NCBI GenBank assembly: GCA_938048505.1
Contig: CALIUX010000158.1
Location: 1-22,882, forward strand
Direction of reading: 5' to 3'
Length of the DNA: 22,882 nt
Origin: an uncultured Pseudomonadales bacterium
GTDB taxonomy: Bacteria; Pseudomonadota; Gammaproteobacteria; Pseudomonadales; Cellvibrionaceae
Position 1 is the stretch's first letter. The number at the start of each line of letters is the position of its first letter. The notes under the pieces are model-generated. The model was not told where the DNA came from and did not search any database. It saw only the letters and a list, made by a program, of their open reading frames with translations. This document shows positions 1-7,815 of this stretch, in pieces. The translations under genes and the position numbers were made by a program.

Positions 1-1
1 A

Positions 2-301
2 TTACCTTTAGGATTAGCCCTAGAATGCATTGGTATCTTTGTCGCATCAAAGATTTTAAAAATCAATTTAAATATTATTTCAACTCTGATTGTTGTATTA
101 GTAAGCTGGCTAATACACCATTTAATGCCCGGTCTTTTAGGCTTACTGCTGTCACTTATCGTTTTTGTAGGATTGATAAAATACTTTGATAAAGGCTGCA
201 GCCTGATGAAAATTTTAGGATTAGTGATTGTGAATTTGGTTATTCAGAAGGGTTTAATTGTATTGATCATAGAGCCTCTATTAAAGAGCCAATTTAGCTA
301 A
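2..301 (+). CDS. C-terminal end of an unrecognised integral membrane protein (partial)
   Basis: An open frame enters from the left edge of the window and ends at TAA 299-301, giving 99 visible residues. Most of it is hydrophobic: there are about three candidate transmembrane stretches (around residues 20-38, 43-60 and 70-90) separated by short Lys- or Asp-containing turns such as KYFDKGC. The start lies outside the window and I do not recognise the family. Membrane location is inferred from hydrophobicity alone. The nearest gene downstream on the same strand begins 168 bp later, with no clear terminator between. The composition is AT-rich, like the next few genes. Confidence 0.6.
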   Translation, partial: LPLGLALECIGIFVASKILKINLNIISTLIVVLVSWLIHHLMPGLLGLLLSLIVFVGLIKYFDKGCSLMKILGLVIVNLVIQKGLIVLIIEPLLKSQFS

Positions 302-418
302 CAGATAACACTAAGCCTCCCAACATAGGAACTAATATATTTAAACCCCTGCCCATGAAAAAATTTGCATTACTGACACAAGAAAGCATTACACATCATG
401 GATCTCATGCTCGGGTAT

Positions 419-430
419 ATTGATATCAAT
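419..430. repeat. 12-bp perfect palindrome upstream of the GNAT gene
   Basis: ATTGATATCAAT is a perfect palindrome about 40 bp before the ATG of the acetyltransferase gene. It could be an operator, but it is short and AT-rich enough to occur by chance. It lacks the 4-bp central spacer of an FNR/Anr box. I see nothing else convincing in 302-469. Confidence 0.25.
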
Positions 431-469
431 CCCTAATAAATCGCACATCAAAAGACATAAAACAATACA

Positions 470-937
470 ATGATTGTATTCAAAGAAATAGACTTTAAAA
501 AACACATAGATTATTGCCTGCGATTCCGAGAAGATTCATTTGAAATCAGCTTTCCTAACTGCCATAACTGGAAAAAGACATGGGATCCAGGAAAATATAC
601 GCACTGGATTCAAGATCATGCCAAGCAATTTCCCCACGGGGCAGTCCATTTATGGAAAAACGACTGCTTAATTGGGCAACTTGAATTCTCATACAGCAGT
701 GAAATTGGTCATATCTTCCTCTATTATCTTACACCTGAGAACAGAGGAAGAGGCTATGGTTACATAGCCCACAACCATGCAATTAGAACGATGAAAGAAT
801 ACGGATGCAAAAAGGCAACGTTACGGGTAAGCCCTACAAACATCCGAGCCATCAGATTTTATAACTCTCTTGGATGGAAAGATTTAGGCAAAGATCCTAA
901 ATACCCGCAGGTTAATCGGCGTGAATTTACTTTATAG
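470..937 (+). CDS. GNAT-family N-acetyltransferase
   Basis: This 155-residue protein has the length and layout of a single-domain GNAT enzyme, which transfers an acetyl group from acetyl-CoA to an amine. The acetyl-CoA pyrophosphate-binding motif A is visible as R92-GRG-Y-G97 (consensus Q/RxxGxG/A), just after the beta4 strand IFLYYLTPE. Motif B follows as SPTNIRAIRFYNSLGW near residues 122-137, where the N-x-x-A-x-x-F-Y pattern is typical. The substrate cannot be told from sequence; antibiotics, protein N-termini and polyamines are all possible in this superfamily. The ATG at 470 has only a weak ribosome binding site. The gene stands alone, with an oppositely oriented neighbour 51 bp downstream, and is AT-rich. 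Confidence 0.8.
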   Translation: MIVFKEIDFKKHIDYCLRFREDSFEISFPNCHNWKKTWDPGKYTHWIQDHAKQFPHGAVHLWKNDCLIGQLEFSYSSEIGHIFLYYLTPENRGRGYGYIAHNHAIRTMKEYGCKKATLRVSPTNIRAIRFYNSLGWKDLGKDPKYPQVNRREFTL

Positions 938-988
938 TAAATATAAACATTTAAAAATCATCACTATTACTTTCCATACCATTATTTT

Positions 989-1660
989 CTATTTTACTTC
1001 AGCGTAAACAAGCTGCTTTCCATCTTCAGATGTTAAAGTTAGGCTACTGTCATCAATAAAAAAAGAAGAGGTTGAGAAAAGCACAGAGTCAATAAAGCCA
1101 TTTTGTTCTTTTAATGCATCAGAGCTAGGGCAAAATATTAAAGTTGTCCATCCACCCTTAAGCAATAATGTATTACCATCAATATCGAAGCCTCCCGCCT
1201 GAATATTGCAACCATCAGATCGGCCATAAGCATAGCCAACCTCGCCCGCATAAACTTTAACGTCATCTCCAAAACTCAACGCTGAAGAAGTATTATCAAT
1301 AAGATCATTCAATTCCGCAGTCTGATAACCATAAGCAACAAGACTCCACCTTGTGGTCAATAACCTCTTAGCATCTTCATTTAAAGCTTCAAAATCGAAG
1401 CCATTTGAACTAGAGCTAGAATGACCTTCCATGCTACTGGAATAATCACTACCACTAAGAATGGAGCTAACTGAGCTAGCAGAACGCATCGAACTGTTAA
1501 AAGTCACTGAGCTAGCAGCATATGAAGAACTTACATTAGAAGTCTCTTGAGTGATTTGAGAAACACCCCTACCATCACAAGAAACGACACCAAAAAGAGC
1601 AAAAAGGGTCAATAAAAATCTAATGAACAATAGAATTACTCCATTACAATTGATTTCCAT
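989..1660 (-). CDS. META-domain (HslJ-like) lipoprotein with Ser-rich linker
   Basis: I take the ATG at 1660 as the start; a GTG at 1678 would add six residues. The N-terminus has a hydrophobic segment ending in a lipobox-like V-V-S-C (Cys about residue 28), suggesting export and lipid anchoring. A linker of about 60 residues very rich in Ser follows, with runs such as SSSYAASS and GHSSSSS. This resembles the poly-Ser spacers of secreted proteins in Cellvibrionaceae. The last 125 residues resemble the META domain of HslJ-type proteins: an early TRWSLVAYG, a central SDGCNIQAGGF, a following Cys and a final SLTLTSEDGKQLVY. HslJ in E. coli is linked to novobiocin resistance, but the role here is unknown. 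Family assignment is by pattern only. Confidence 0.65.
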   Translation of the reverse strand: MEINCNGVILLFIRFLLTLFALFGVVSCDGRGVSQITQETSNVSSSYAASSVTFNSSMRSASSVSSILSGSDYSSSMEGHSSSSSNGFDFEALNEDAKRLLTTRWSLVAYGYQTAELNDLIDNTSSALSFGDDVKVYAGEVGYAYGRSDGCNIQAGGFDIDGNTLLLKGGWTTLIFCPSSDALKEQNGFIDSVLFSTSSFFIDDSSLTLTSEDGKQLVYAEVK

Positions 1661-1710
1661 TAGATTAACATGGCCCACCTAGAAAATATGTTAACAAAAT
1701 GTAATGGAGC

Positions 1711-2217
1711 TCAGAAATCGTTCTTATTTTTATTGATATAGTCATACCACCTTTTAAGCACTAACGCTCTTTCTTTTACAATAGGGTAAATTGCTGTGCT
1801 TCGATCATTTGCTCTCACGAGGTAATGCATTGTACCGTGTAAATCTTTAAATTTTTTATCTACAATCAATGCATTCAACGCGATACTATAATCCCTTTCT
1901 TTAATCCATGCTCGCTGAGAGGATTTTAATAATTTTTGCCCTTCGTCATCGAGCAATTGATAGACTTTTTTGCAATAGATATTGAGCTCTCGATCCCATA
2001 TATCTAAATCGATCAAACATCTCATACCACCCGTTCCGCCACCTGTATTATCTAAACAGTTTTGCTTATAGCTTTGGTAAGCCAATTCAAACTCACCTAC
2101 ATTTGCATACTGGCTCAGCGCCTTAAAGTCATTAACGCCTTTATACTCAAAATTCATGGCATCCACTGAGGCTGAAAAAGTGATTGAGAGAAACAGAAAA
2201 AACTTATTCATTTTCAT
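1711..2217 (-). CDS. Secreted LprI/DUF1311-family protein (lysozyme-inhibitor-like)
   Basis: The start is set at ATG 2217 because AAAAGGAAT sits just upstream as a ribosome binding site; an in-frame ATG ten codons further out lacks one. The product has 168 residues. Residues 1 to about 20 (MKMNKFFLFLSITFSASVDA) look like a Sec signal peptide with an A-x-A-like cleavage site, so the protein is probably periplasmic. The core pattern (Cys, then RELN, about eleven residues, then LLKSSQRAWIKERD) is the hallmark of DUF1311, the LprI lysozyme-inhibitor family. Four Cys residues lie in the mature part. It follows a META lipoprotein gene on the same strand; the two may both be envelope stress proteins, but that link is only an inference. 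Confidence 0.7.
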   Translation of the reverse strand: MKMNKFFLFLSITFSASVDAMNFEYKGVNDFKALSQYANVGEFELAYQSYKQNCLDNTGGGTGGMRCLIDLDIWDRELNIYCKKVYQLLDDEGQKLLKSSQRAWIKERDYSIALNALIVDKKFKDLHGTMHYLVRANDRSTAIYPIVKERALVLKRWYDYINKNKNDF

Positions 2218-2445
2218 GGTATTCCTTTTATAAAAATCGTTATTCATACTTTAGTGAAACCCCTCTAATAGAAATCAGCAGGCCTACCTTCTATCAAGAA
2301 AGCATATCTCATCAAGGCAAAGAGGTTTATATGAGATAGCCAGCAGAGCTGCCCGAATGCCTTTGAGCAGCAGGTGTTAGCCTTACAGGTACTACATAAG
2401 CTAGTATGCGGCACTTGCCTAGACCCAACAATCGAATATTTTTAT
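2218..2445. other. Intergenic region with a small inverted repeat
   Basis: This is a divergent intergenic stretch between the LprI-like gene and cmoB. It contains an 8-bp inverted repeat, TATCTCAT (2305-2312) and ATGAGATA (2331-2338), separated by 18 bp. It should hold the cmoB promoter, but I cannot identify a convincing -35/-10 pair. There is no cmoA here, although cmoA often precedes cmoB in gammaproteobacteria. Confidence 0.35.
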
Positions 2446-3420
2446 ATGATTTGCTACCAACACCTTATCGATTCGCTTAGCCTCACTAAACTCGCTCCCC
2501 TTGCCGAAGCGATACCAGCACTGGTAAAAAGCGGGCTGTGCACGCAGCGTCATGCTGACCTTCCTCAGTGGCTAGATGCACTACACGCAATGCCAGAGGC
2601 ATCGCCATCGACTATTGCAATGCAAGATACTGTCACGCTTGGCGCAGCATCGGATCTCTCCACAGAGCAGCGGTCACAACTTGATCAAAATTTGCGTGCA
2701 TTGATACCCTGGCGAAAAGGCCCTTTTTCGGTGTTCGGTACACACATTGATACGGAGTGGCGCTCAGATTGGAAATGGAGCAGGCTGCAAGAAAAAATTA
2801 CCCCTCTTACCCACCGAACAGTGTTAGATGTAGGCTGCGGCAGTGGTTACCATTGCTGGCGTATGTGGGGCGATGGCGCTCAACGCGTCATTGGTATTGA
2901 GCCCTCACCACGATTTGTGGTGCAGTTTCATCAAATTAAACGCTACCTACCTGATGCACCAGTTGATGTACTCCCTGCCACACTAGAACAAATGCCGGTT
3001 AACCTCAGCGGTTTTGATACAACGTTTTCAATGGGGGTTTTATACCATCGGCGCTCACCTATTGATCATTTACGCGAATTAAAAGAGACACTCAAGCCAA
3101 AGGGAGAGCTTGTCTTAGAAACATTAATTGTGGACGGGCCAGAAGGCTATAGCTTAATGCCAGAAAAACGCTATGCTCAAATGAACAATGTATGGTTTTT
3201 GCCTTCGGTTGCTACCTTATCACTCTGGCTAAGGCGCTCTGGTTTCGACAATATTCGTGCTGTTGACATCTCAACCACATCAACAGAAGAGCAAAGAGCA
3301 ACCGAGTGGATGCAGTATTTATCACTTAAAGATTTTCTTGACCCGACAGACTCTTCAAAAACGTGTGAAGGCTATCCTGCTCCCAAAAGAGTCATAATGG
3401 TTGCCAATAGAAAATCATAA
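2446..3420 (+). CDS. cmoB: tRNA U34 carboxymethyltransferase CmoB
   Basis: CmoB transfers the carboxymethyl group of carboxy-S-adenosyl-L-methionine to 5-hydroxyuridine at wobble position 34 of tRNA, giving uridine 5-oxyacetic acid. The protein has 324 residues from the ATG at 2446, almost identical in length to E. coli CmoB (323). A GTG at 2374 would add 24 residues that have no counterpart in the family, so I prefer the ATG even though its ribosome binding site is weak. Conserved blocks include WRKGPF (89-94), DTEWRSDWKW, the SAM-binding loop LDVGCGSG (127-134), FSMGVLYHRRSP, GELVLETL and the C-terminal EGYPAPKR. Its usual partner CmoA, which makes the cofactor, is not adjacent and must be encoded elsewhere. 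mgsA follows 104 bp downstream. Confidence 0.95.
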   Translation: MICYQHLIDSLSLTKLAPLAEAIPALVKSGLCTQRHADLPQWLDALHAMPEASPSTIAMQDTVTLGAASDLSTEQRSQLDQNLRALIPWRKGPFSVFGTHIDTEWRSDWKWSRLQEKITPLTHRTVLDVGCGSGYHCWRMWGDGAQRVIGIEPSPRFVVQFHQIKRYLPDAPVDVLPATLEQMPVNLSGFDTTFSMGVLYHRRSPIDHLRELKETLKPKGELVLETLIVDGPEGYSLMPEKRYAQMNNVWFLPSVATLSLWLRRSGFDNIRAVDISTTSTEEQRATEWMQYLSLKDFLDPTDSSKTCEGYPAPKRVIMVANRKS

Positions 3421-3524
3421 CGCTACGGCTTTTACTCTCAACTCAACCAACAAGCCTTCAAAAACCTACCTTAATACTGGCCTTAATAATGACCTAAAAA
3501 CAGGTCTATGCATTTAGGATTAAT

Positions 3525-4001
3525 ATGAATAACGGACAAAACAAAGGGTTAGCAATGGTGCAAGCTCAATTACCTGCCCGCAAAACCATTGCATTGGTCG
3601 CCCATGATCACAAAAAACCCGATCTACTTGAGTGGAGCAAAAAGCATAAAAGTCAGCTTTCTACTCATACTCTCTGCGGCACAGGTACAACGGGGAGATT
3701 GCTTGAAGAGGCGCTTAATTTACCCGTAAAACAATTTTTAAGCGGGCCGCTTGGTGGCGATCAGCAACTGGGCGGGAAAATTGCCGAAGGCGATATTCAC
3801 TGTCTAATATTTTTTTGGGATCCCTTTCAGCCCATGCCACATGACCCGGATGTGAAAGCCCTACTGCGCCTCGCCACAGCGTGGAATATTCCCGTGGCTT
3901 GCAATATTGCCACAGCCGATTTGCTACTGAATAGCGAAGGGTTTAATCGTACGCTTGAGCGCCCCATTCCTGACTATGCGCAATATATGCAAAACCGATA
4001 A
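3525..4001 (+). CDS. mgsA: Methylglyoxal synthase
   Basis: MgsA converts dihydroxyacetone phosphate to methylglyoxal and phosphate, a bypass of lower glycolysis used when sugar phosphates accumulate. The 158-residue protein shows [14 protein letters not shown] near the N-terminus, GTGTTG at 52-57 (phosphate binding), and GGDQQ with Asp79 matching the E. coli catalytic Asp71. [12 protein letters not shown] follows, with His106 and Asp109 matching E. coli His98 and Asp101. The start ATG has AGGA six bases upstream. The N-terminus is about eight residues longer than in E. coli. The gene ends only 4 bp from the stop of the convergent regulator gene, leaving no room for a dedicated terminator. Confidence 0.95.
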   Translation: MNNGQNKGLAMVQAQLPARKTIALVAHDHKKPDLLEWSKKHKSQLSTHTLCGTGTTGRLLEEALNLPVKQFLSGPLGGDQQLGGKIAEGDIHCLIFFWDPFQPMPHDPDVKALLRLATAWNIPVACNIATADLLLNSEGFNRTLERPIPDYAQYMQNR

Positions 4002-4005
4002 ACCA

Positions 4006-5919
4006 CTATGACTGCGCAGGCTTTAAACCTAAACGCTTTATTCTGGATGCCAAAGTGGTGGGCTTCATTCCAAGTAATTCAGCCGCGCCATCTTTACCGA
4101 ATAATTTCCAATCACATTGATCCAGTGCTGCCTGCATATTGTTGACAACTAAAGCTTGCACCTCAGGATCGGTCAGGATACTTTTTTGCGTACTGCTCGA
4201 TTCGGATAAGTGCTGCTTATGAGCATCGTCCGTTACGGGTAAATCAAGCTTTAATCGCCCTTGCCGGCTGGTAATCACTGCTCGCTCTATCACATTTTGC
4301 AATTCACGAATATTCCCAGGCCAACGATAATGTTTTAATTTTTGGAAATCGCCCTGCCGCAATTTATAAGGTGGTTTGCCATTGCGCTTTGCTGCCTGTT
4401 CTAAAAAATGACTAGCCAATAACAATACATCATCCCCTCGTTCACGCAGCGAAGGAGAATGAATAGGATAAATATTGAGGCGAAAAAATAAATCTTCGCG
4501 AAAGCGATTTTCAGCCACTTCACATTTAAGATCGCGATTTGTAGCGGCAATGACACGCACATTCACATTGCGCGTTTTTTCTTCACCCACACGCTCTAAC
4601 TGACCTTCTTGTAATACACGCAATAATTTACTTTGCAAAGAGAGCGGAATCTCGCCTACCTCATCTAAAAAAATTGTGCCGCCATCGGCCAGCTCAAAAC
4701 GTCCCGTACGATCACGCAATGCTCCCGTAAACGCACCACGTGCATGGCCAAAAAATTCACTCTCAAATAATTCTTGAGGAATGGCAGCGCAGTTCACTCT
4801 AATTAACGGTTTATCGCAACGACCACTCGCTTCATGAATGGCATGTGCAATTAACTCCTTACCTGTACCTGACTCCCCAGTAATAAGCACCCCCGCTTGC
4901 GTCTGGGCAACGAGCTCAATTTTTTGAACAATTTGATTGACGGCAGGACTCTCACCGATGATTCCATGATATTGCTGTGCAATTAAAAACTCTTGCTGCA
5001 AATAGGCGTTTTCATCTTCAAGGCGCTCTTTGAGTTGACTCACCTCCTCAAGTGCAGCACGTAGCTTACGATCTGTTTCAACACGCTCACTGATATCACG
5101 AAAGACAACCACCGCTCCAATAATGGTACTATCTGAAATAATGGGTGTGCTGGTAAACTCTACAGGGAAAGGGGTTCCATCATGCTTCCAAAAGACTTCT
5201 TGAATACCTTCATGCACAACACCATCTCGAATAGCCGCATAAATAGGACACTCTTCAACAGGGTAATGACTACCGTCATCATGCGTATGGTGGTGTACAT
5301 AATGAATATTTTGCCCCAACACATCACCATCACTACGCCCCAGCAAACGCTTAGCCGCAGGGTTAATAAATGTACACAACCCATCAGTATCAACACAATA
5401 GATGCCGTCACCTACTGATGTCAGCATGAGTAAGTTATCGCGCTCATCTTGCTGAAAAACACTCTGTAAGTATTTCCATTCTAGCAAGCCATTACGGGCA
5501 ATTTTATCGGCGGCATCTTGTTTTTCTTTCTCTTGCTCAGCTCGAATATCTCTGAGTGTCACAATTAAATAATCTTCACGATTAATTACAACCCGTGCGC
5601 CATTCAGCTCAACCGGAATATGCTGGCCATTATGGAGGCGGCAACTAATCATCCGGCTACGTGCTTTACCTTGCGTCAATGCTTGCTCAGTAAAAACAAT
5701 TAAGAGCCCTAATTCACGCCCGTGTATTTTTGAAATAGGTAGCGTCAAAATATCGCGTTTTTCATAGCCCAATAATTTTGACGCGGCGATATTGCAATCG
5801 ACATAGGTATTTTTAATGGGGTCAAGCAGCATTAAGGGCTCTGAGCAGTGCTCAAATGCTGACGAACGCATCCAATAAGCCAGTTGATTCCAGCCATCGA
5901 CTGAATCACCTTCGTACAT
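4006..5919 (-). CDS. nitA: Sigma54-dependent PAS-PAS-AAA+ transcriptional activator of the nit operon (NitA-like)
   Basis: This 637-residue protein is a bacterial enhancer-binding protein. Two PAS sensor domains lie at about 18-125 and 160-280. The second contains [11 protein letters not shown] and a His-rich stretch before [12 protein letters not shown], a form common in PAS sensors. A short coiled linker (about 285-315) leads to the AAA+ domain: Walker A GESGTGKE (348-355), the sigma54-contacting GAFTGA loop (395-400) and Walker B GGTIFLDE (413-420). A Fis-type helix-turn-helix lies at about 611-632 ([20 protein letters not shown]). AGGAG stands six bases before the ATG. The presence of GAFTGA means it activates sigma54 promoters. 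Its divergent position opposite a -24/-12 promoter makes the nit operon its obvious target. The PAS ligand is unknown. The name nitA follows usage for Nit1C clusters and is less certain than the function. Confidence 0.88.
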   Translation of the reverse strand: MYEGDSVDGWNQLAYWMRSSAFEHCSEPLMLLDPIKNTYVDCNIAASKLLGYEKRDILTLPISKIHGRELGLLIVFTEQALTQGKARSRMISCRLHNGQHIPVELNGARVVINREDYLIVTLRDIRAEQEKEKQDAADKIARNGLLEWKYLQSVFQQDERDNLLMLTSVGDGIYCVDTDGLCTFINPAAKRLLGRSDGDVLGQNIHYVHHHTHDDGSHYPVEECPIYAAIRDGVVHEGIQEVFWKHDGTPFPVEFTSTPIISDSTIIGAVVVFRDISERVETDRKLRAALEEVSQLKERLEDENAYLQQEFLIAQQYHGIIGESPAVNQIVQKIELVAQTQAGVLITGESGTGKELIAHAIHEASGRCDKPLIRVNCAAIPQELFESEFFGHARGAFTGALRDRTGRFELADGGTIFLDEVGEIPLSLQSKLLRVLQEGQLERVGEEKTRNVNVRVIAATNRDLKCEVAENRFREDLFFRLNIYPIHSPSLRERGDDVLLLASHFLEQAAKRNGKPPYKLRQGDFQKLKHYRWPGNIRELQNVIERAVITSRQGRLKLDLPVTDDAHKQHLSESSSTQKSILTDPEVQALVVNNMQAALDQCDWKLFGKDGAAELLGMKPTTLASRIKRLGLKPAQS

Positions 5920-6012
5920 CGTATTCTCCTGACTTTAAGCTATTTCTCATGAGACTTACTTTCATAGCATTGGTTTTCATGGAATTTATGCCTACACGTT
6001 TTATACCAACTT

Positions 6013-6080
6013 GCTATATGGCGCCTTCTACTCAAATGCGTAATAAAACACTACGCATTTGAGTAGAAGCACGAAATAGC
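6013..6080. promoter_or_regulatory. Long inverted repeat, candidate enhancer (UAS) for the sigma54 activator
   Basis: The arms CTTCTACTCAAATGCGTA (6025-6042) and TACGCATTTGAGTAGAAG (6052-6069) are a perfect 18-bp inverted repeat with a 9-bp AT-rich centre. A second pair, GCTAT (6013-6017) and ATAGC (6076-6080), extends the symmetry across a 6-7 nt internal loop. The centre lies about 130 bp upstream of the -24 element, within the usual range for enhancer-binding proteins. Both flanking genes read outward, so it cannot be a terminator for either. It is larger than a typical single-dimer site and could instead be a REP/MITE-like element. Confidence 0.6.
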
Positions 6081-6155
6081 GTAGCTAAGGCTTTTAAACA
6101 GGGGTAGCCACCATTAACTATAAGTCTTTGTTTTTAATGATTAAAAAAATATTTT

Positions 6156-6168
6156 CATCAATTTTTTA
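6156..6168 (+). promoter_or_regulatory. Putative IHF-binding site between enhancer and promoter
   Basis: CATCAATTTTTTA matches the IHF consensus WATCAANNNNTTR at all positions except the first. An A/T-rich tract (6141-6155) precedes it, as in many strong IHF sites. It lies just upstream of the -24 element, where IHF bends DNA to bring an enhancer-bound activator to sigma54 polymerase. The region is AT-rich, so a chance match is possible. Confidence 0.5.
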
Positions 6169-6173
6169 ATGGG

Positions 6174-6189
6174 TGGAACGCTTATCGCT
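6174..6189 (+). promoter_or_regulatory. Sigma54 (-24/-12) promoter of the nit operon
   Basis: TGGAACGCTTATCGCT has the invariant GG (6175-6176) and GC (6187-6188) separated by exactly 10 bp. It also matches the consensus TGGCACG-N4-TTGCW in TGG, ACG and GCT, differing at two weaker positions. With the final C as -12, transcription should begin near A6200, 68 nt before the nitB start codon. The divergent neighbour encodes a GAFTGA-type activator, which strongly supports this assignment. Confidence 0.75.
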
Positions 6190-6200
6190 ATAGGGATAAA

Positions 6201-6227
6201 TGCAGGCATCTGCAAACACAGCCTGCA
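6201..6227 (+). promoter_or_regulatory. 5'-leader hairpin at the predicted nit transcript start
   Basis: TGCAGGC (6201-6207) and GCCTGCA (6221-6227) form a perfect 7-bp stem with a 13-nt loop. The predicted sigma54 start site is A6200, so the mRNA would begin almost directly with this stem-loop. Such 5' hairpins can protect mRNA from RNase E-dependent decay. It ends about 24 nt before the AAGAGGA ribosome binding site, so it does not mask it. The symmetry could instead be a DNA operator. Confidence 0.45.
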
Positions 6228-6267
6228 ATGAAATGACTTTTATGAAACAACGCAAGAGGATGAAGTT

Positions 6268-6750
6268 ATGCCCGTAGTAGACAAGCCCCTCCATCAAGAC
6301 GGTGACTTTTTAGTCGATTACGAAGAAAAAGTATTTGAGGATGTACAAGCACCACCCGGTGCCAAAGCCTTACTAACATTCCATACCGTTGCCTTCGAAG
6401 GGTCAATTGGTTTGGTGAACTTGCTTCAAGCCAAACGCTTGCTGCGCAAAGGCTATAAAACCACGATATTACTCTATGGACCCGGCGTATTGTTAGGCGT
6501 ACAGCGTGGCTTCCCAAAATTAGGGGATGAAGCCTTCCCAGGCCATCTTGCTTACAACGCTCAACTTAAAGCGTTTATGGGAGAAGGCGGTGAAGTGTAT
6601 GCCTGTCGCTTTGCCCTTCAAGCACTTTATGGCCAAACAGAGAAAGCATTGATCGAAGGTATCCGCCCGATCAACCCGTTAGATGTAATGGACCTTCAGT
6701 TGTTAATGGCTAAAGAAAACGCCTTTACCGTTCATACCTGGACAGCCTAA
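6268..6750 (+). CDS. nitB: NitB: MSMEG_0572/Sll0783-family nitrogen-starvation response protein
   Basis: This 160-residue protein is the first gene of the Nit1C operon. Its position directly before the nitrilase gene and its sequence ([35 protein letters not shown], a final VHTWTA) fit the MSMEG_0572/Sll0783 family. In Synechocystis, Sll0783 is induced by nitrogen starvation and needed for polyhydroxybutyrate accumulation; its biochemical role is unknown. The alternating beta-strand/helix pattern with a conserved Cys near 113 loosely recalls the DsrE-like fold, which is my inference. The ATG at 6268 has AAGAGGA upstream at good spacing. No signal peptide or membrane segment is visible, so it is cytoplasmic. 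The stop is 2 bp from the nitC start, implying translational coupling. Confidence 0.85.
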   Translation: MPVVDKPLHQDGDFLVDYEEKVFEDVQAPPGAKALLTFHTVAFEGSIGLVNLLQAKRLLRKGYKTTILLYGPGVLLGVQRGFPKLGDEAFPGHLAYNAQLKAFMGEGGEVYACRFALQALYGQTEKALIEGIRPINPLDVMDLQLLMAKENAFTVHTWTA

Positions 6751-6752
6751 AC

Positions 6753-7793
6753 ATGAACAAAGTCGTCGCGGCTGCAGTGCAATGCAGCCCGGTGCTTTAC
6801 TCGCGTGAAGGCACCGTAAACAAAGTCTGTGAATGGATCAAAAAGTTAGGCAAAGAAGGGGTCGAATTCGCTGTATTCGGTGAAACATTGATTCCTTACT
6901 ACCCGTACTTTTCCTTCATTCAACCACCCTATGCTATGGGCAAGCAACATCTCAAGCTTATGGCAGAAAGCGTGACGGTACCTTCAGCGGCGACAGACGC
7001 CATTGCCAAAGCCGCAAAAGCGGCTGGCATGGTCGTTTCAGTCGGTATCAATGAGCGTGACGGCGGTACAATTTACAATGCACAGCTGCTATTTAATGCA
7101 GATGGTACCTTAGTGCAGCATCGACGCAAAATCACCCCTACCTATCATGAGCGCATGGTTTGGGGGCAAGGTGATGGCTCGGGCCTCACTGCGGTCGATA
7201 CACAAGTTGGGCGAGTTGGCTCACTGGCTTGCTGGGAACACTACAACCCTCTTGCTCGCTATGCATTGATGGCCGACCACGAACAAATTCATGTCGCTAT
7301 GTTCCCCGGCTCGTTAGTTGGCGATATTTTTGCCGAGCAAATCGAGGTCACAATTCGTCATCATGCATTAGAAAGCGGTTGTTTTGTGGTGAACGCCACC
7401 GGATGGTTAAGCCCTGAGCAACAAGCACAAATTGTCCAAGATACGGGTGGGGAACTTAAACCTATTACAGGGGGTTGTTTTACTGCCATTGTCTCGCCAG
7501 AAGGCCGATTATTGGGTGAGACGTTAACGAGCGACAGTGGCGAGGGTGCATGCATTGCAGAGCTTGATATGACGCTTATCGATAAACGTAAGCGCATGAT
7601 GGATAGCGCAGGCCATTATAGCCGCCCAGAACTACTCAGCCTGCTGATTGATAAGCAGCCCAAGGCACACCTACAACCAAGCCATGCCTCGAGCGCGGGT
7701 ATTGAGCCAACTAGCACTATGCAATCGGCTACTCAGCAAGCGCTGGGGCCCGCACCCTCTCCTACCTTCACACAACCCGCTTCATACAAATAG
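6753..7793 (+). CDS. nitC: NitC: Nit6803-type aliphatic nitrilase
   Basis: The protein has 346 residues. Nitrilases hydrolyse R-CN to a carboxylic acid and ammonia through a Glu-Lys-Cys triad. The triad is intact: Glu44 in VFGETLIP, Lys126 in [14 protein letters not shown] and Cys160 in SLACWEH. The Cys-Trp-Glu-His signature separates true nitrilases from amidase and carbamoylase branches of the superfamily. Synechocystis Nit6803, the best-studied member of this cluster type, also has about 346 residues. The last 40 or so residues are Pro/Ser/Ala/Gln-rich and look disordered; in nitrilases such tails affect filament assembly. The in-vivo substrate is unproven; work on Pseudomonas fluorescens NCIMB 11764 links the cluster to use of cyanide as nitrogen source. 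Confidence 0.93.
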   Translation: MNKVVAAAVQCSPVLYSREGTVNKVCEWIKKLGKEGVEFAVFGETLIPYYPYFSFIQPPYAMGKQHLKLMAESVTVPSAATDAIAKAAKAAGMVVSVGINERDGGTIYNAQLLFNADGTLVQHRRKITPTYHERMVWGQGDGSGLTAVDTQVGRVGSLACWEHYNPLARYALMADHEQIHVAMFPGSLVGDIFAEQIEVTIRHHALESGCFVVNATGWLSPEQQAQIVQDTGGELKPITGGCFTAIVSPEGRLLGETLTSDSGEGACIAELDMTLIDKRKRMMDSAGHYSRPELLSLLIDKQPKAHLQPSHASSAGIEPTSTMQSATQQALGPAPSPTFTQPASYK

Positions 7794-7815
7794 CCCATAA
7801 CGAACGAGGTGTGAC

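Noticed and set aside
355..423. Small frame encoding 22 residues beginning MKKFALL
   Set aside because: Too short, no ribosome binding site and no hydrophobic or family pattern; I could not support it as a gene.
2374..2445. GTG start for cmoB adding 24 residues
   Set aside because: The ATG at 2446 gives 324 residues, the normal CmoB length, and aligns with the E. coli N-terminus. The upstream residues do not resemble CmoB.
5160..5418. Open frames on both strands inside the sigma54 activator gene
   Set aside because: They lie in other frames of a well-supported PAS domain and encode unlikely, Met/Thr/Ile-rich products.
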